A stretch of 64,000 nt of DNA from Solenopsis invicta (GCF_016802725.1 NC_052667.1:5546501-5610500); one strand, 5' to 3'. Shown: positions 25,926-37,339, counted from the first letter of the stretch. The notes: generated by a model from the sequence alone, not told the origin. Made by a program: numbers and translations.

Positions 25926-26155
25926 ATATTATTGTTTAACTTTACACAACTCAAAATATTCAGTCAAATAAAAAATAAAATAACAAAAAAAAAACACTTG
26001 AATATATACATACATTTGTGATAATACACTCAAGTTTAAAAACAATGAGGAAGTATGTATAATTAAGTGCTAAAATGTACTTAAAAAAAATTTAGAAATA
26101 CTCAAAAGTAAAAATACCTTATAACAATTGTTATAGCTAACAATATTACAACCCA

Positions 26156-26203
26156 CCGTTAATATGCCAATAAACAATAACTTGTGTACTGGCATATTAA
26201 CGG
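26156..26203. repeat. perfect 14-bp hairpin
   Basis: CCGTTAATATGCCA (26156-26169) and its exact reverse complement TGGCATATTAACGG (26190-26203) around a 20-nt loop. Weaker pairing continues outward, with AACAATTGTTAT-type sequences on both sides. Confidence 0.8.
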
Positions 26204-28626
26204 CTACTAAGTAAATAATTCCATAAACAATTGTTAGAATTCGTCACATAATAACAGGAGAAGCCATAATATTCACAATAATCACAACACCCTTTCTCCT
26301 CTATTATTAAATATTTATTACAAAAGTGAGCTTTAGTCATCAATTTTTATTTTATTAAATAGAAATTAAATAAACTCATTTTCATATTTTTAATAATTAA
26401 ATCTTTCTTAATCTATAATATATTTGAATTCGTGAAATTTTTCATTTAAGATATTTTTCCCAAATTTTAGAATATGTTAAAATGCGTTAAAAAATAACAT
26501 CTAAATAAATAATTTTCACAAGAATTTAAAGTTAATTTAGTGAAACAAATGTTTTATTTTCTGCAATAAAAAAATGTCACCAGAAACTTAACATATATCA
26601 TTTAGCGTGACTAGCTGTAAATGTCATACATTGATCCATTCAAATTCAACTTTAGATTTTAGATGCCAAATGTCAGGCTGTTCAACTACTTTGATTGCGA
26701 GGATAATAGAACATACCTGTACATTAATCAATAATGATACATTGAAAACATTAATCAATAATGACTATTAATTCCGCAATATGCAAAATTAATGTCAAAC
26801 ATCTAACATTTTCCAGTTAATATTTTTTTCCCATCACATGTTACATTTTTTGTTAATGATAAAATTCGTACATCACTATAATTTTTTAATCCTGCAAAAA
26901 TAAACTCGACAGAGAGGAAAAAATATTCGCTAAAAAGTTTGTTAGGGAAATTTAATAAAAATGCCATATCACGCCCACCAGTGTTACGTTCTAGTGATAA
27001 ATAAAAAAATAACTCTATTTAATGTCCAGCTTTATATCCGTATTCGCAAGTATTATTTTATTCATATAGTAAAGTCCAGTACAAAAAAGTGCTTAACTAC
27101 TTGCCGAAAAAAATCCCTCATTATTGATTTACTGATAGACGTTCAAATAAAAAACACAATTTAACGATTTAATTTAATTTACGCAGAAAAAAAACAGAAT
27201 GTTCCGCTAATTGCGCGCCTTCAATTTTCTCACGCCATGCCCATATTTGCAAGTGTTAATTCTCAACGTGCGCATTCATGCGTGAAAAACAATGGGTGAA
27301 CATGCAAAAAGGACCTTGACACTATTTATAGCAGGGTTAACGATGCTAAAACACAGTTTCAGTCTAAAGTGAAACTTCCTTTCATTTTTTAGACGCGCAA
27401 ACGTTTTTCTCCAATGAACATTACATCATCGATATCGGATATAGCAACTTTTGTATCCAGCGAATTCCGTTTGATCGGATAAAATTGCGAATTAACATGC
27501 GAAACTACGGTAAAAAATAGCAATCAATTGTGCAGTACAACAAAAATTATTCATCTTCTCTCGAGGCAAAGAGATTTCGTTTTAATGTTGCGGAGATTTG
27601 TAAGTTACAAAAAAGCAAGTGGATATTGATAGAATATTGTTTATGCTGGACACGAACCTCTCTTAAAATATGCATGACGCATACCGAATGTAATGACGTG
27701 TCGCGCTTATAATAATTTATAAAAATAGTTACACAATTTTTGGGCGTCGTCCACATTTTGCAGGATTTGCAATAATGCATATTTGCATTTTACGTAAACG
27801 CGTTGACAATTTTTGTTTAAAAAAGAAAAATAATTGTGAGCTTCAATAAATTCTAATGCTGCTTAATGAAAATTGTATATGCATATTAGCTTAAAATAAA
27901 CGGTTTTTTTATTCTTCACAAAGAAATCGAGAGCTCTTTGTTTCAATATCACCTTGCAAATAAAAATTAATTTGTCATTAGCAAGTTCCTACGAACGCGT
28001 CATAAAACTCGGACAGAAATGCTTGAAAATCAAGCGAAAGTAATTATGACGAATATCTCGGTATAAAAATATTTTCGATCAATACGAAGAAAAGGTGCTA
28101 ATAGCGCAAGATTACAACTGTGAGAGATTAATGATAGCGTTTAGGTACACTTTATTCTTGCAACAGTGCCGTTTTGTGATACACAACTCGATACTGTTAA
28201 AAAGAGAAATAATGTATAAAAAAAAAGTTCATCGCTTTTTAAACTTTAAACAAGTTCCAAGAGTTTTCGCACGCGACACCCAACGTATACAAGATGTTTC
28301 GCGTACTTACTATCGCGAATTAAACACGCTTGATTTGAAGTATAGAGCGTGTTTGCAAATAAGTACAAAAGTAAAAAATGTGAAAGTAGAAAAAAGAATG
28401 TTAACATTAAATACGACCAACGTAACAATAAGGGTCTTAAAAGCTTTCAGAAGCGAGTTAAAAAGAAAAAAGTAACGATAGAATTAAAAATTGATGGAAT
28501 TAAGAGCTTTCACTCATTATTATCAACTTATTAAGCAAATGTAAGAATGCTTATAAAATATACATATATCCTGTTAAAAAAAAATATATAAAAATTACAG
28601 AAAATATATATTTATGTATTTTTACG
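26204..28626. other. non-coding AT-rich stretch
   Basis: AT-rich throughout. A short duplicated ACATTAATCAATAATGA-like block occurs twice near 26725-26765. The 126-codon plus-strand frame at 28095-28475 is Lys/Arg/Thr-rich and unrecognised. No gene or RNA supported. Confidence 0.5.
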
Positions 28627-28824
28627 CTTAGAAAAAAAATTTATTAAAAATCAAAATATTTAATCTAATACGATCAACCAAACATTCAGTTAATTCAATA
28701 ATTATTTAGTTGCACAAAAAAGGTTCATTTATATCAACCATTCAAATTTTTTAACCAACTCAATATTTAGTTGTACATATCAGACTAATTATTTTAGTTT
28801 TTCAACAAATCCTTTTTCTCAGTA
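28627..28824 (+). mobile_element. MITE-like element, family E copy 2 (intact)
   Basis: 198 bp with imperfect terminal inverted repeats of about 70 bp. The left end CTTAGAAAAAAAATTTATT is mirrored by the right end whose reverse complement begins CTGAGAAAAAGGATTTGTT. Both arms carry AAAATA(T/A)TTA and an AACTAAATATTGAGTT-like block. The core TTATTTAGTTGCACAAAA is shared with the copy at 0.25-0.68 kb. Confidence 0.65.
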
Positions 28825-29671
28825 ACAAAAAAAATTGCGGCAAAGAGCAAACAGTTCACCTCTCTTCGTCTCTGCGGTAAAGAAAGTTCTTTTGAAAGTC
28901 AATCGCGCAGTGCAAAAAAAAAACAAAAAAAAAAGATTAAGCAAAGACGCGGGTGATGTGCGTCACGCATTTCACACGTGCCACGAAAGCGAATATCGAG
29001 CGAATACGAGATACTCGGTTAGCCGAGGGAAAGAGATGTTTCTAATGTGTGAGATACACGTGCTGGGAATATCATCGACAATGCGATATTGACGCCACAA
29101 AAACACGTAAATAACAAAAAAAGGAGACGGAATTTTATCCACTTTTAAATTCGGAGTAAATTGAAGCGATAATATTACAAGCTTGCAAATGCGTTTAAAA
29201 ATATCTTTCACGACGATTATTATGCGAAAAGTTCCAAGCTATTGTATTATCGTCAGAATAACATTCAAAAAGTTTAATTAATAATACATCGAACGGTACA
29301 GTAAGTCTCAAAAAAAAGCTATTTTATGATGGCGCACATTTACTCCGCTGTGCACGTGCGGTATTATTGTTTCAAAAATAGCTTTATCGTATAACTTGTA
29401 TTTTTCTCTCTGAAAAAGGCAATGCATAGAAAATATTGCCGCTTAGTAAAGAAATATCCCTTTGAATCTCGTAGCTGCTTTTGTAAGGAGCACCGAAGAA
29501 AGGTTAAGCGAAGATGCCGTTCAAAGTGAAGTATCGGTAGATTGGCTCGAAATAACCAGATCTGACCTATATTCTGAAATATGCACTGATAAAAAAAATG
29601 GACGACTATGCGAAACGGAAACATTGCACGGGGGAGGGGAGGGGGAGAAATAGACGCGACCATTCCAATGC

Positions 29672-29673
<2 letters not shown>
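28825..29673. other. non-coding stretch
   Basis: A-rich at 28913-28935, then mixed sequence. Unrecognised short frames. The minus-strand 144-codon frame at 29364-29798 runs through the microsatellite and is not protein-like. Confidence 0.5.

Positions 29674-29706
<33 letters not shown>
29674..29706. repeat. (TC)n microsatellite
   Basis: About 16 TC dinucleotides, preceded by a G-rich run (GGGGGAGGGGAGGGGG-type) at 29631-29647. Confidence 0.96.
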
Positions 29707-29709
<3 letters not shown>

Positions 29710-29961
29710 GCAAAAAAACTGCATGTCGGCATTCCTACACGGAAGCAATACAGAGAGTCGTATGAAAATTGATCAAATGTGGTGCATCGCACCAACACAA
29801 AAGCCTAACATTTCGAACATGCTATATCGGAACACAATTGACACTTGACCCAGAAATCAATTTTTCAGTCAATAACGGCGCCGGCACGTTAAAATCGTGT
29901 CATCTACCCACAATATACCGGTATTGAGTCATGTATCACCTAATATTGGCCTTGTCGCATG

Positions 29962-30238
29962 TAATAGTAATTTGATTTTTTTAAAACATAAATATCAACG
30001 TTAGCCAAACTTCGAATAAAAGATTAATCTTTTAATTCGGGAAAATGTCATTTGATGTTAAAAATTGACTCAAAATAACTTCTACATTTAGCGCGTTACA
30101 TGTAGTACAATGTGATATGATGTAGAAGATATTGAATCAATTTTTAACATCTAAATGACAACGTTTGTGAATTAAAAGATTAGTCTTTTATTAACAGTTT
30201 GGTTGACGATGACGTATTTTTAAAATAGAATTTAATAA
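29962..30238. mobile_element. 277-bp near-complete palindrome (MITE-like)
   Basis: Arms of about 130 bp. The left arm blocks GCCAAAC, AATAAAAGATTAATCTTTTAATTC, GATGTTAAAAATTGA and CTTCTACAT recur in the same order in the reverse complement of the right arm (ACCAAAC, AATAAAAGACTAATC, GATGTTAAAAATTGA, CTTCTACAT). The loop is about 15-20 nt. Transcription would give a long hairpin RNA. No coding content. Confidence 0.7.
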
Positions 30239-30489
30239 GAGAATTCACAGAAAAGAAAATCTTCTTTCATCTTTTAAAATCTTTTTAAAGAGAAATCTGA
30301 TGAGAACTCATTGCACTAAGTGAAGAATTGATGATACTTTTATTCCTTTATAATCTACTAAAATCGTATTTAAAAGTAATATAATACAAAATTTCTATGA
30401 TTCAAAATAAACATTTAGTCTAGAGAGTTATTTTTAGTTATATACATATATGTCGTTTTATATATTGTGTATAAATATAATTTTCAGTT

Positions 30490-30508
30490 TTATATATATA
30501 TATATAAC
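30490..30508. repeat. (TA)n microsatellite
   Basis: Short TA run adjoining the truncated family B copy. Confidence 0.85.
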
Positions 30509-30510
30509 AT

Positions 30511-30585
30511 AATTTTCAGTTATAAATACATTAAATTTACATTAAATTTAAAAATGCATTAAATTTTATTACATTTTTAACAGTG
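30511..30585 (-). mobile_element. truncated family B copy 4
   Basis: Only the end carrying TTTTCAGTTATAAATACATT...ATTTTTAACAGTG is present. It corresponds to the right part of the copy at 12304-12505 and is followed by TA (30586-30587). The other end is lost in the adjoining (TA)n run. Confidence 0.65.
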
Positions 30586-30587
30586 TA

Positions 30588-31429
30588 TATAACATAAAAT
30601 GATCAGAACAAACATTCAATTTGGGAAATTTTACTTTTTCAAGTTATTTATATATTGAGTTTTACATGCACAAATATATATATAACTCAAAAGAATAATA
30701 TTTTCCAGACTGAACATTTGTTTTAAATCGTTAAAATTTTGTAATATCACTTTTACGTATGGTGTTCAGATTAAATTTTCGCATCTCACATCCTGTACCG
30801 GAACAAGCGCGTCAACTTCGATAAATACGTAAAAGTAATTTAATTTGTCTCGCAAGTACGTATAGAAGATTGATAATCTAGTTTCACAGCAAAATCGAAA
30901 CGAAATATTTATCCGCGCGATAATATATTGACTTTAAGCCGCGTTAGCACCGTGAACAATTTTAATCGGGTTACGTCCAAGCCGCGGGGACAAGTTGAAC
31001 GGTCAATTGATCGATTCCTTGGCGTGCCACCTGATTCGCGGTCGAGCAAAAACGTCAATCTCTACCTGTGCAAAAAAAAACGAGATATGGCTACGCGAGC
31101 GTGACGCAACGAAGCATTGTGAGAAAGCACCGTTTCCAACACGCACCACGGGATAGCACGTAAGAAAAACACGTGCTCGATTCTGCCCGCCTATGACGAA
31201 ATATCATAGAAAGGCACACCGCGGAAGCGCGGCGAGACGTACACGCATACTCCCTGCTCCAAATTATTTCGCGACGACGTAACACGCGCGAGATTTATTG
31301 CAGCCGACGACGCACCTTGCTACACGAAGAGAATAATTTTACTCAGAGAGGAGGAGTAAAAGGTAAAAAAAAAAAAAGGGAAGAAGGGAAATTATATGTC
31401 AGCGCTTTTTGCATGTTTTTAATAAAAAT
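30588..31429. other. non-coding stretch
   Basis: AT-rich then moderately CpG-rich (30950-31320), ending in an A13 run near 31363-31377. The 64-codon minus-strand frame is unrecognised. Confidence 0.5.
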
Positions 31430-32190
31430 ATGCTAAATCGTTTTTCCATGCGACGAGCGCGGTGTAGATCCAAGTCGCTTGAAAAACGTGATGTCGAGGG
31501 CGAACTAGAGGAACAAGCAGGACGAAAGTGTTTACTATTGTCGTTTCGCGAAACGCGATATTCCGCTACCGCGTGACCCGATTTACCTCGTCGAAATCGC
31601 AAAGAGAATCGCGGTTCGCCACGAGGAATCGGGGTCCTTGCGTGCGGTGTCGATCGTTGTCGCACGCGGCATTCGCGTTTTCCAAACGCATCGATCGGTT
31701 TAACGAGGCTCGATGCAGAGTGGACAATCGATACCGCATTCGTTTCCTCGTTACCTCGGTCTGCGGGGCCAACCCGAGTCGGACGGACGAAACTACGGTT
31801 TCGAGCAGAGTCCTTCCAGCTGTGAGGCCAACGACGGACGGATTCACAGCGGACCGGCGTGCACGGCCTATCCGAGGTCGAAAAGAAAAAGGTCAGCGTT
31901 TCATTGTGAGCGAAATTCAATCCCCTACCGGCGACGACTGTGCGCACAAAGGAGGGGGAGAGGGCCTCCTGCCTTTCGAGCGAGCGAGAGGGCGCGGGGA
32001 CCCTTCGCCGGCTTCGGTCCGGAAAAGCCGGTATTCCTCTCCGTTTTAGAGCGTCTACCTGCGCCCGAGCGTACACGAAACGCGTATACAAAAATAACGC
32101 GCGTGCACAGCCGTGGCACGAACAAAAGCCACTCTCACTCCACACGTGCTTGTTTCGCGTTACCCTCGCCCGGACGAAAATTTCAGACGC
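31430..32190. other. CpG-rich island with overlapping long open frames
   Basis: About 760 bp of CpG-dense sequence. It contains the longest open frame of the window (minus strand, 31399-32217, 272 codons), but plus-strand frames of 173, 166 and 99 codons and other minus-strand frames overlap it. The products are Arg/Ser/Pro-rich with no domain, signal peptide or repeat that I recognise. The simplest reading is a CpG island in which stop codons are rare in all frames. An untranslated first exon or a taxon-restricted gene cannot be excluded. Confidence 0.4.
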
Positions 32191-32457
32191 CTGTGGTTTC
32201 AACGTTATTTTAAACATATCGATAACGAAGATACGTTAAAAATTGGGAAAATTGTTCTGCTAGCGGTATGTTGACAGAAAAAGCGGACTAACTCTCCGTT
32301 TATGCTGTGATTTTTTTTCACACAACCGTGTAATCGTCATCTGGGTTCGTAGATATTTAAAATAATGTTAAAGTCCGGAGATTTAATGAGTTTCATTCTT
32401 GTCACGTAGTTTTTTTTATTCTAGAAAAATAAAATTTATTCCATTTATCAATATAAC

Positions 32458-32783
32458 AAAGATCAATGACAAGCAAGAAAATAGATAATTCTAGATCGTA
32501 TAAGTGGAAAATTCTAGAACGTTTCGAGTCTATCTTCGGTCGTCCTCATTCAAGAGATATATTATTAAGTAATTGTTAAATAAGGCAGAATAAAAAATAT
32601 AAATAAATAAATATAAATAAACCGCATATCACGAGATAATAAATCGCATTTTGACTTATTTATTTATCATATTATTTATCATATTTCTTCCATATAGAAT
32701 CTTCTAATTTAATTTTCGAATAAAACATTATTATTCCATCGATATTATTATTCCATAAAATTTTCCTGGTCATTGATCTTTCT
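32458..32783. mobile_element. 326-bp insertion with 13-bp terminal inverted repeats
   Basis: Bounded by AAAGATCAATGAC and its exact reverse complement GTCATTGATCTTT. It is absent from the equivalent place in the sister repeat at 33590-34155. The interior is AT-rich and non-coding. No obvious target duplication. Confidence 0.6.
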
Positions 32784-32954
32784 CACATTGAACCTTTGCG
32801 TAAACAAGTCGAGCTTATTCGTTTTAATATTTTTTAGTTTATTTGTCCCATGACTTTGTTCTATTATTATCGACAAATTATCATAAATTTTCGTTAAAAA
32901 TTTATATTAATTTTGAAGAAGTAACTTGTCTTACAACAATTTTCATCATTTTTA

Positions 32955-33186
32955 CAAAAAAAAAATTTTTTTTTGTTTAAGTATGTAAATATTTAGCTAG
33001 GTATAGATCTAAAAATAAATCTTATTAATGCAGGACATTCAGCCATAATGAGCAATGCTGCAAAAAATTTGTACATTCCAGCAACTAGCTTGAATATAAA
33101 TTATTTTGATAGTTTAACAAAATATTTTCAGATATGCCTTCTAGCTAAATTTTTAGATACTTTAACACAACCGTTTTCTTTCTTGT
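32955..33186 (+). mobile_element. palindromic MITE, family A copy 1
   Basis: Carries the family A arm signature AAGTATGTAAATATTTAGCTAGGTA on the left. On the right is TAGCTAAATTTTTAGATACTTTAACACAACCG, its approximate reverse complement. The core ATGAGCAATGCTGCAAAAAA is shared with other copies. Confidence 0.65.
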
Positions 33187-33225
33187 GTATCTACGTGTTT
33201 TATCATAAATCATGAAAAATGTACA

Positions 33226-33589
33226 TGAATTTATGTTCGAATAAAGCATGACCCTGACAAATTCCATTCATTTGTTCTCAATGTGCTTCCTCTCTGTGCT
33301 TCAACTTTTTGTTTTACTGTTTTCTAAAATTCAAACAATAGTGCTTAATACAATAGTATTTTTGAAATGGTTTTTGGGATCTAAAATATCTGAAAACATT
33401 TTGTTCACTCTTCAAACAATCCAGAATACAATTTCACAATAGTTTGACCGGAAACATTTTTCACTTTTTTTGTCGATATCCGAATTCGAGGCTAAATAAT
33501 TCAAAATTGAAAATTTATCTGGGTCTTATCCCTGGTTGGACCACGGAGCATTTACAATTCAATTGTAATTGTGATAAATGAAATGAGAA
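33226..33589. other. spacer between the two direct repeats
   Basis: AT-rich, no recognisable feature. A 64-codon hydrophobic frame at 33248-33442 is low-complexity and unrecognised. Confidence 0.45.
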
Positions 33590-33857
33590 AACGTTAAAAA
33601 TTACAATTTTTTGACAGAACGTTGACTGAAAAAACGGAATAATTTTATTTATAGCCCTCATCCAAATTAGTAGATACTTAAAACAATGTTAAATTCTGAA
33701 GATCACAAAATGAGTCACTCTTGTCATGTTCTTTTCTCTGAAATAATAAAATTTATTCTATTTGTTCCATTGTCGTCGATGAATTATTACATTTCTAATT
33801 AAAAATTTATGTTAATCCAGAAGCGTCTCTTGAAAAAATTTCCCATCATTTTTATAA

Positions 33858-34120
33858 GAAAAAAGAAAGAAGATTTTGCTCAAGTATAAATACAAATTTA
33901 GCTAGGTACAAATCTGAAAATAATTTGATTACATTATCAAAATAATTATGCAAGACGCTCAAGCATGATGAGCAATGCTGTAAAAAATTTCAGCAATTAA
34001 CTTGAGCACACACACACATACACACACACACACACTAGTTTAATGATTTAACAAAAATTATTTTCGCATCTGCATCTAACTAAATTTTAGATATTTTAAT
34101 AAATCCGTTCTTTCCGTGTA
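33858..34120 (+). mobile_element. palindromic MITE, family A copy 2
   Basis: The left arm AAGAAGATTTTGCTCAAGTAT...ATCTGAAAATAATTTGAT is mirrored by the right arm CTAAATTTTAGATATTTTAATAAATCCGTTCTTTC. The core ATGAGCAATGCTGTAAAAAATTT is family-specific. A (CA)n microsatellite has expanded inside it. Confidence 0.7.
34006..34035. repeat. (CA)n microsatellite
   Basis: About 14 CA units with one TA interruption, inside a family A element. Confidence 0.95.
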
Positions 34121-34403
34121 TCTATTCTATTTCATAAATCCTGAGAATGCACGCTAATGACTCTGCAACGTTTTCACAACACATGTTTTTAACAACCCAA
34201 TTGCAATTTTGTGCTAAAATATATGAAAGAGAAATGAGATAACCTCGGCCATCATTAACTCGCGCTCTCTCTCTCTCTTTTCCTCTCGAAACATTCCAGC
34301 ATTATCATTAACCCCGAGGACTATTTTAGAACATTGTTTATCAGAGTTTAATTTACCGCGTGCGCGGCGAGACGCAACGTGGCTATTTTACTTTCACTCG
34401 GCC

Positions 34404-34460
34404 GACGCGACGCAACGCGACGCGACGTGACGCGACGCGGCTCGACGCAATGCGTCGCAT
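34404..34460. repeat. degenerate (GACGC)n pentamer repeat
   Basis: About ten GACGC/GACGT/AACGC pentamers in a row, CpG in every unit. The Asp-Ala-Thr-Arg-rich frames across it are translations of the repeat. Confidence 0.85.
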
Positions 34461-34920
34461 CGGGCGGCGACATACCCCCTCGGTGTCGAATAAATCAAAA
34501 GAGAACCTCCGCGCTCGTTTCGCTAAAACGAACCGTGGTGCGCGCCATCGACGACAACGAGGCGTCTGTCTCTCTGTCTTTCTCCAGCCGCGTCCGTCGC
34601 TCCGAAAACCCGAGCCAGCAGCCCGACCGACGTCTCGGCGTCTCGCTCTTTCCCACGCTCCCTCGTCCTTTCCCTTTCTCTTTCTCCCTCTCTTTCCCAC
34701 CAGCCGCCTCTCTCTCTCTCTCTTGCTTTCCCGTTCGCGGAGGCAAACGTAACCTCTACAACACACCGTGAATCCTGGCCACGGAACAAAGATTCACCGG
34801 CAGCCGCCGGGAGGATAGCGGACGCCGGCGACGCTCAAGGACATTCACCGTCGGGCTCCACGACGCTCACGCGATTTCGTGCGTCTCGTCCGTCGCTGCG
34901 CTCGGCGCGACGAGGAAGCG

Positions 34921-35015
34921 GCTCAGAGAGAGAGGAAGACAGAGAGAAAGGACGCGAAGGCACTCCGGCAGGACGGACACGAGGGAGAGAGCGAGAGAGA
35001 AAGAGAAAGCGACGG
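34921..35015. repeat. GA-rich purine tract
   Basis: Interrupted GAGAGA/GAAAG runs within the promoter-like block; candidate GAGA-factor target. Confidence 0.7.
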
Positions 35016-35290
35016 ATCGATGAGAGTTGTACCGCGCGCCGTCGTGACGATCGGGGAAAAAAGCCACGTGTTGAAATTACAGGAACTCCGGTGCGTCTCT
35101 ACGCCGAGCGTAACGAGAGTAAGAAAAAAATATTGCTCACGTCTCGTCACGTGGGGCGGGCCGACGACGAATCGCCGTGTTACGAGATACCCGACGCGCG
35201 GATGCGAGCGGATTCGTGCGTTACGTTGCGTTGCGTTATCGAAAAACGCGCACTGTGTCCCAACGATCTTCGACGAAGCGATGAGAAAAA

Positions 35291-35310
35291 GAGAGAGAGA
35301 GAGAGAGAGA
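35291..35310. repeat. (GA)n microsatellite
   Basis: Ten GA units within the promoter-like block. Confidence 0.9.
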
Positions 35311-35544
35311 CAGAGAAGCGCGGACGAAGGGGCGCAGATGCGAATAGCGTCTCTTCTCTTCCCGCCACTCTCTCTCTCTCGTCTCGCGCCGACGGCGGAG
35401 ATCGCGTGGTCCGCCGATCCGGCGCCTTCTATCGAACCGACGCGGAGGCGTCGGAGAGCCTCGTGCACAAACGCAACCGCGCCGGAGGGAACGGTACGGC
35501 AGGCACGCAGCCGTTGATTTATTTAAGAGCGGCGCGGCCGGAGC

Positions 35545-35545
35545 C

Positions 35546-35578
<33 letters not shown>

Positions 35579-35579
35579 C
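35545..35579. repeat. (GA)n-rich tract
   Basis: GAGA/GAAAGAGA run within the promoter-like block. Confidence 0.85.
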
Positions 35580-36180
35580 GGACGCCTTCTCCGTGCGTCG
35601 TGTACACACGAAGGGAAGGTTATACGATTTAAGGTTGTAAGATTTAACGCGAAAGCAATTCGTTGAGAACAGTGAGGGTGACGGTGACACTTACAGGGTA
35701 GTACATCCCTTGCGGAGGAAGGAAAAACGCCCCAGAGCCCCACAGCTTGAGGCCGTTTTGCTCCACCGTTGTGCAAGAAAACAAATCCGTCGCTTCGCAC
35801 CACCGCCTTCCCCACCTTCACCTCCACCGTATCGTCCTCTCCTCCTCCAACCCCCCTTCTTCTTCTTCACCACCCGACGCGCCTTCTCCTCTTCCTTTGG
35901 CTCCAACTGGCACTCCTATCTCTCTCTCTTCGCAGTTGGAGATGCACTACGCGTTGCTCGTTGGCGGCACGTCTCTACGCCGTGCGCGAGGCACGATGTG
36001 TTAGAGCACAAACGGAAACCAAGTGACTGCGACGGCAGCCGGACGACGTACCGTCCACCTTTCTCGGTTACTACCGCACTCAACGACGAAAACACACGCG
36101 AGGACATACAAGAGCGCGCGCGCGCGCACACGAGTGTCCGAACGGGGCCTAAACACCGGATTAGCGCACGATCGAGAGAC

Positions 36181-36252
36181 GGACGACGGTGGCGGCGGCG
36201 ACGATGACGACGACGATGACGACAACGACGACAACGGCGGCGGCGGCGGCAG
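36181..36252. repeat. GGC/GAC/GAT trinucleotide repeat
   Basis: About 24 triplets, mostly GAC, GAT and GGC. In one plus-strand frame this would give an Asp-rich run followed by Gly, but the frame has no other protein-like features. Confidence 0.85.
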
Positions 36253-36660
36253 AGCTCTCTACGTTGCCGGGAATGTCGAGACGCACCGAGGTTACACCGT
36301 GTGCCGGAGATTACGCCCGCTCGACTCTCTGTTCAGTCACCCTCCTTTCGCGCGCCCGCTGGCTGTTCCAGTCCTCCTCCTCCTCCTCCCCTCGTCGGTA
36401 TCGCCCGCGAACGAGTTCGCCCCGCTTCCTTCTATTCTTTTGTCTGCCTCGCCGTTCACGATTCTGATCTCCACGACCGTCACCGTACGTGGTCCCGCTG
36501 TGACTAACAACGATCCCGCTATCAACCGGCGCCATTGACTACTAGCGCCACCCGGGCACGCCGCCAACCAACGCCGTCGCGCCGCCGCCAGCGCCGCCCC
36601 GCGGTCGCCCTCGCGCATTATGGCGAGGGAATCGAGCGCTCGATCGGAGCATGTGCCATG

Positions 36661-36807
36661 TGCCGTACGCCGCGCGGTTAATCAAAAAGCCGTTTCGGCA
36701 AACGTTATCCTTACTTCTACCTTATTTACATATGCGTGCACACATACAGTGTTATTCACCACGGGGAAGGGATCGCGGGGTGCTGCCTACAGCGTTAAAA
36801 GCAATTT
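36661..36807. other. border of CpG block
   Basis: Transition from CpG-rich to AT-rich sequence; no feature seen. Confidence 0.4.
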
Positions 36808-37298
36808 TTCTACCTCACGATATCTGAAATCATCTGTGCACGCATATATGTATATTTTATTGAAAATTAGAAATATACTCGATTGTATTTAAAGAGAGGA
36901 GGACGAAAAATAATACCCTTTTTATGCACAGTATGCATTTTTGTTTAATACAATATATTCAATAATATTATTGTGTGTGAATCAATAATAATTATATTAA
37001 ATTATTAAATGTTATTAATTTATATTTAAAAAAATTTTCGATCGCTCTATAAAGGAAATAAATAATCTGTATATATTCTGTTAAAAATTGGAAATATATA
37101 CTCGATTGTATTGAACAGGAGAAGGCGGAAAGTAATATCGTTTTTATAAATAATGTAAGTAGTATGAAGTTTTGCTTTAATTTCAATTTTATCAATAATA
37201 TATATTATTGAATAAATAATAAATTATATTAAATTAATAATATGTTATTAATTTATTTTTTTCTACCTCTTTATATCTGAAATAATCTGAATATGCAT

Positions 37299-37339
<41 letters not shown>

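Larger units (their letters stand above)
32235..33225 (+). repeat. directly repeated segment, copy 1
   Basis: Homologous to 33590-34155. Shared order: GTTAAAAATT, TTGACAGAA, TAGATA(T/C)TTAAAA, AATGTTAAA, TCTTGTCA, AATAAAATTTATT, AAAAATTTAT(A/G)TTAAT, ATCATTTTTA, ATTTAGCTAGGTA, ATGAGCAATGCTG, CTAAATTTTAGATA and TTTCATAAATC-like blocks. Copy 1 is longer because it contains an inserted element (32458-32783) plus about 60 bp. Its right part is a family A element. Confidence 0.65.
33590..34155 (+). repeat. directly repeated segment, copy 2
   Basis: Sister of 32235-33225, without the 326-bp insertion. Divergence is substantial (many substitutions and small indels), so the duplication is old or the two are independent insertions of one larger repeat. 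It includes the family A element at 33858-34120. Confidence 0.65.
34346..36660. promoter_or_regulatory. large CpG-rich, GAGA-rich promoter-like block
   Basis: The longest CpG-dense stretch of the window, with sharp borders to AT-rich DNA on both sides. It contains several GAGA/CTCT tracts (about 34565-34735, 34921-35015, 35291-35310, 35545-35579), a pentamer repeat and a trinucleotide repeat. Insect promoters bound by GAGA factor typically look like this (established knowledge); that this one is a promoter is inference. Many overlapping frames (up to 212 codons) exist on both strands, with repeat-derived Ser/Leu/Arg/Glu composition and no recognisable domain. The sequence CCT|GTAAGT on the minus strand (intron start at 35690) is a good 5' splice-site match and would fit an untranslated minus-strand first exon. 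Transcription direction is undecided. Confidence 0.45.

Noticed and set aside
28095..28475. 126-codon Lys/Arg-rich plus-strand frame
   Set aside because: AT-rich surroundings, a poly-Lys tail from A-rich DNA, and no similarity to any family I can name.
34360..36892. Many 60-212-codon frames on both strands
   Set aside because: They are translations of GA/CT, GACGC and trinucleotide repeats in a CpG-rich block and overlap each other in nearly all frames.
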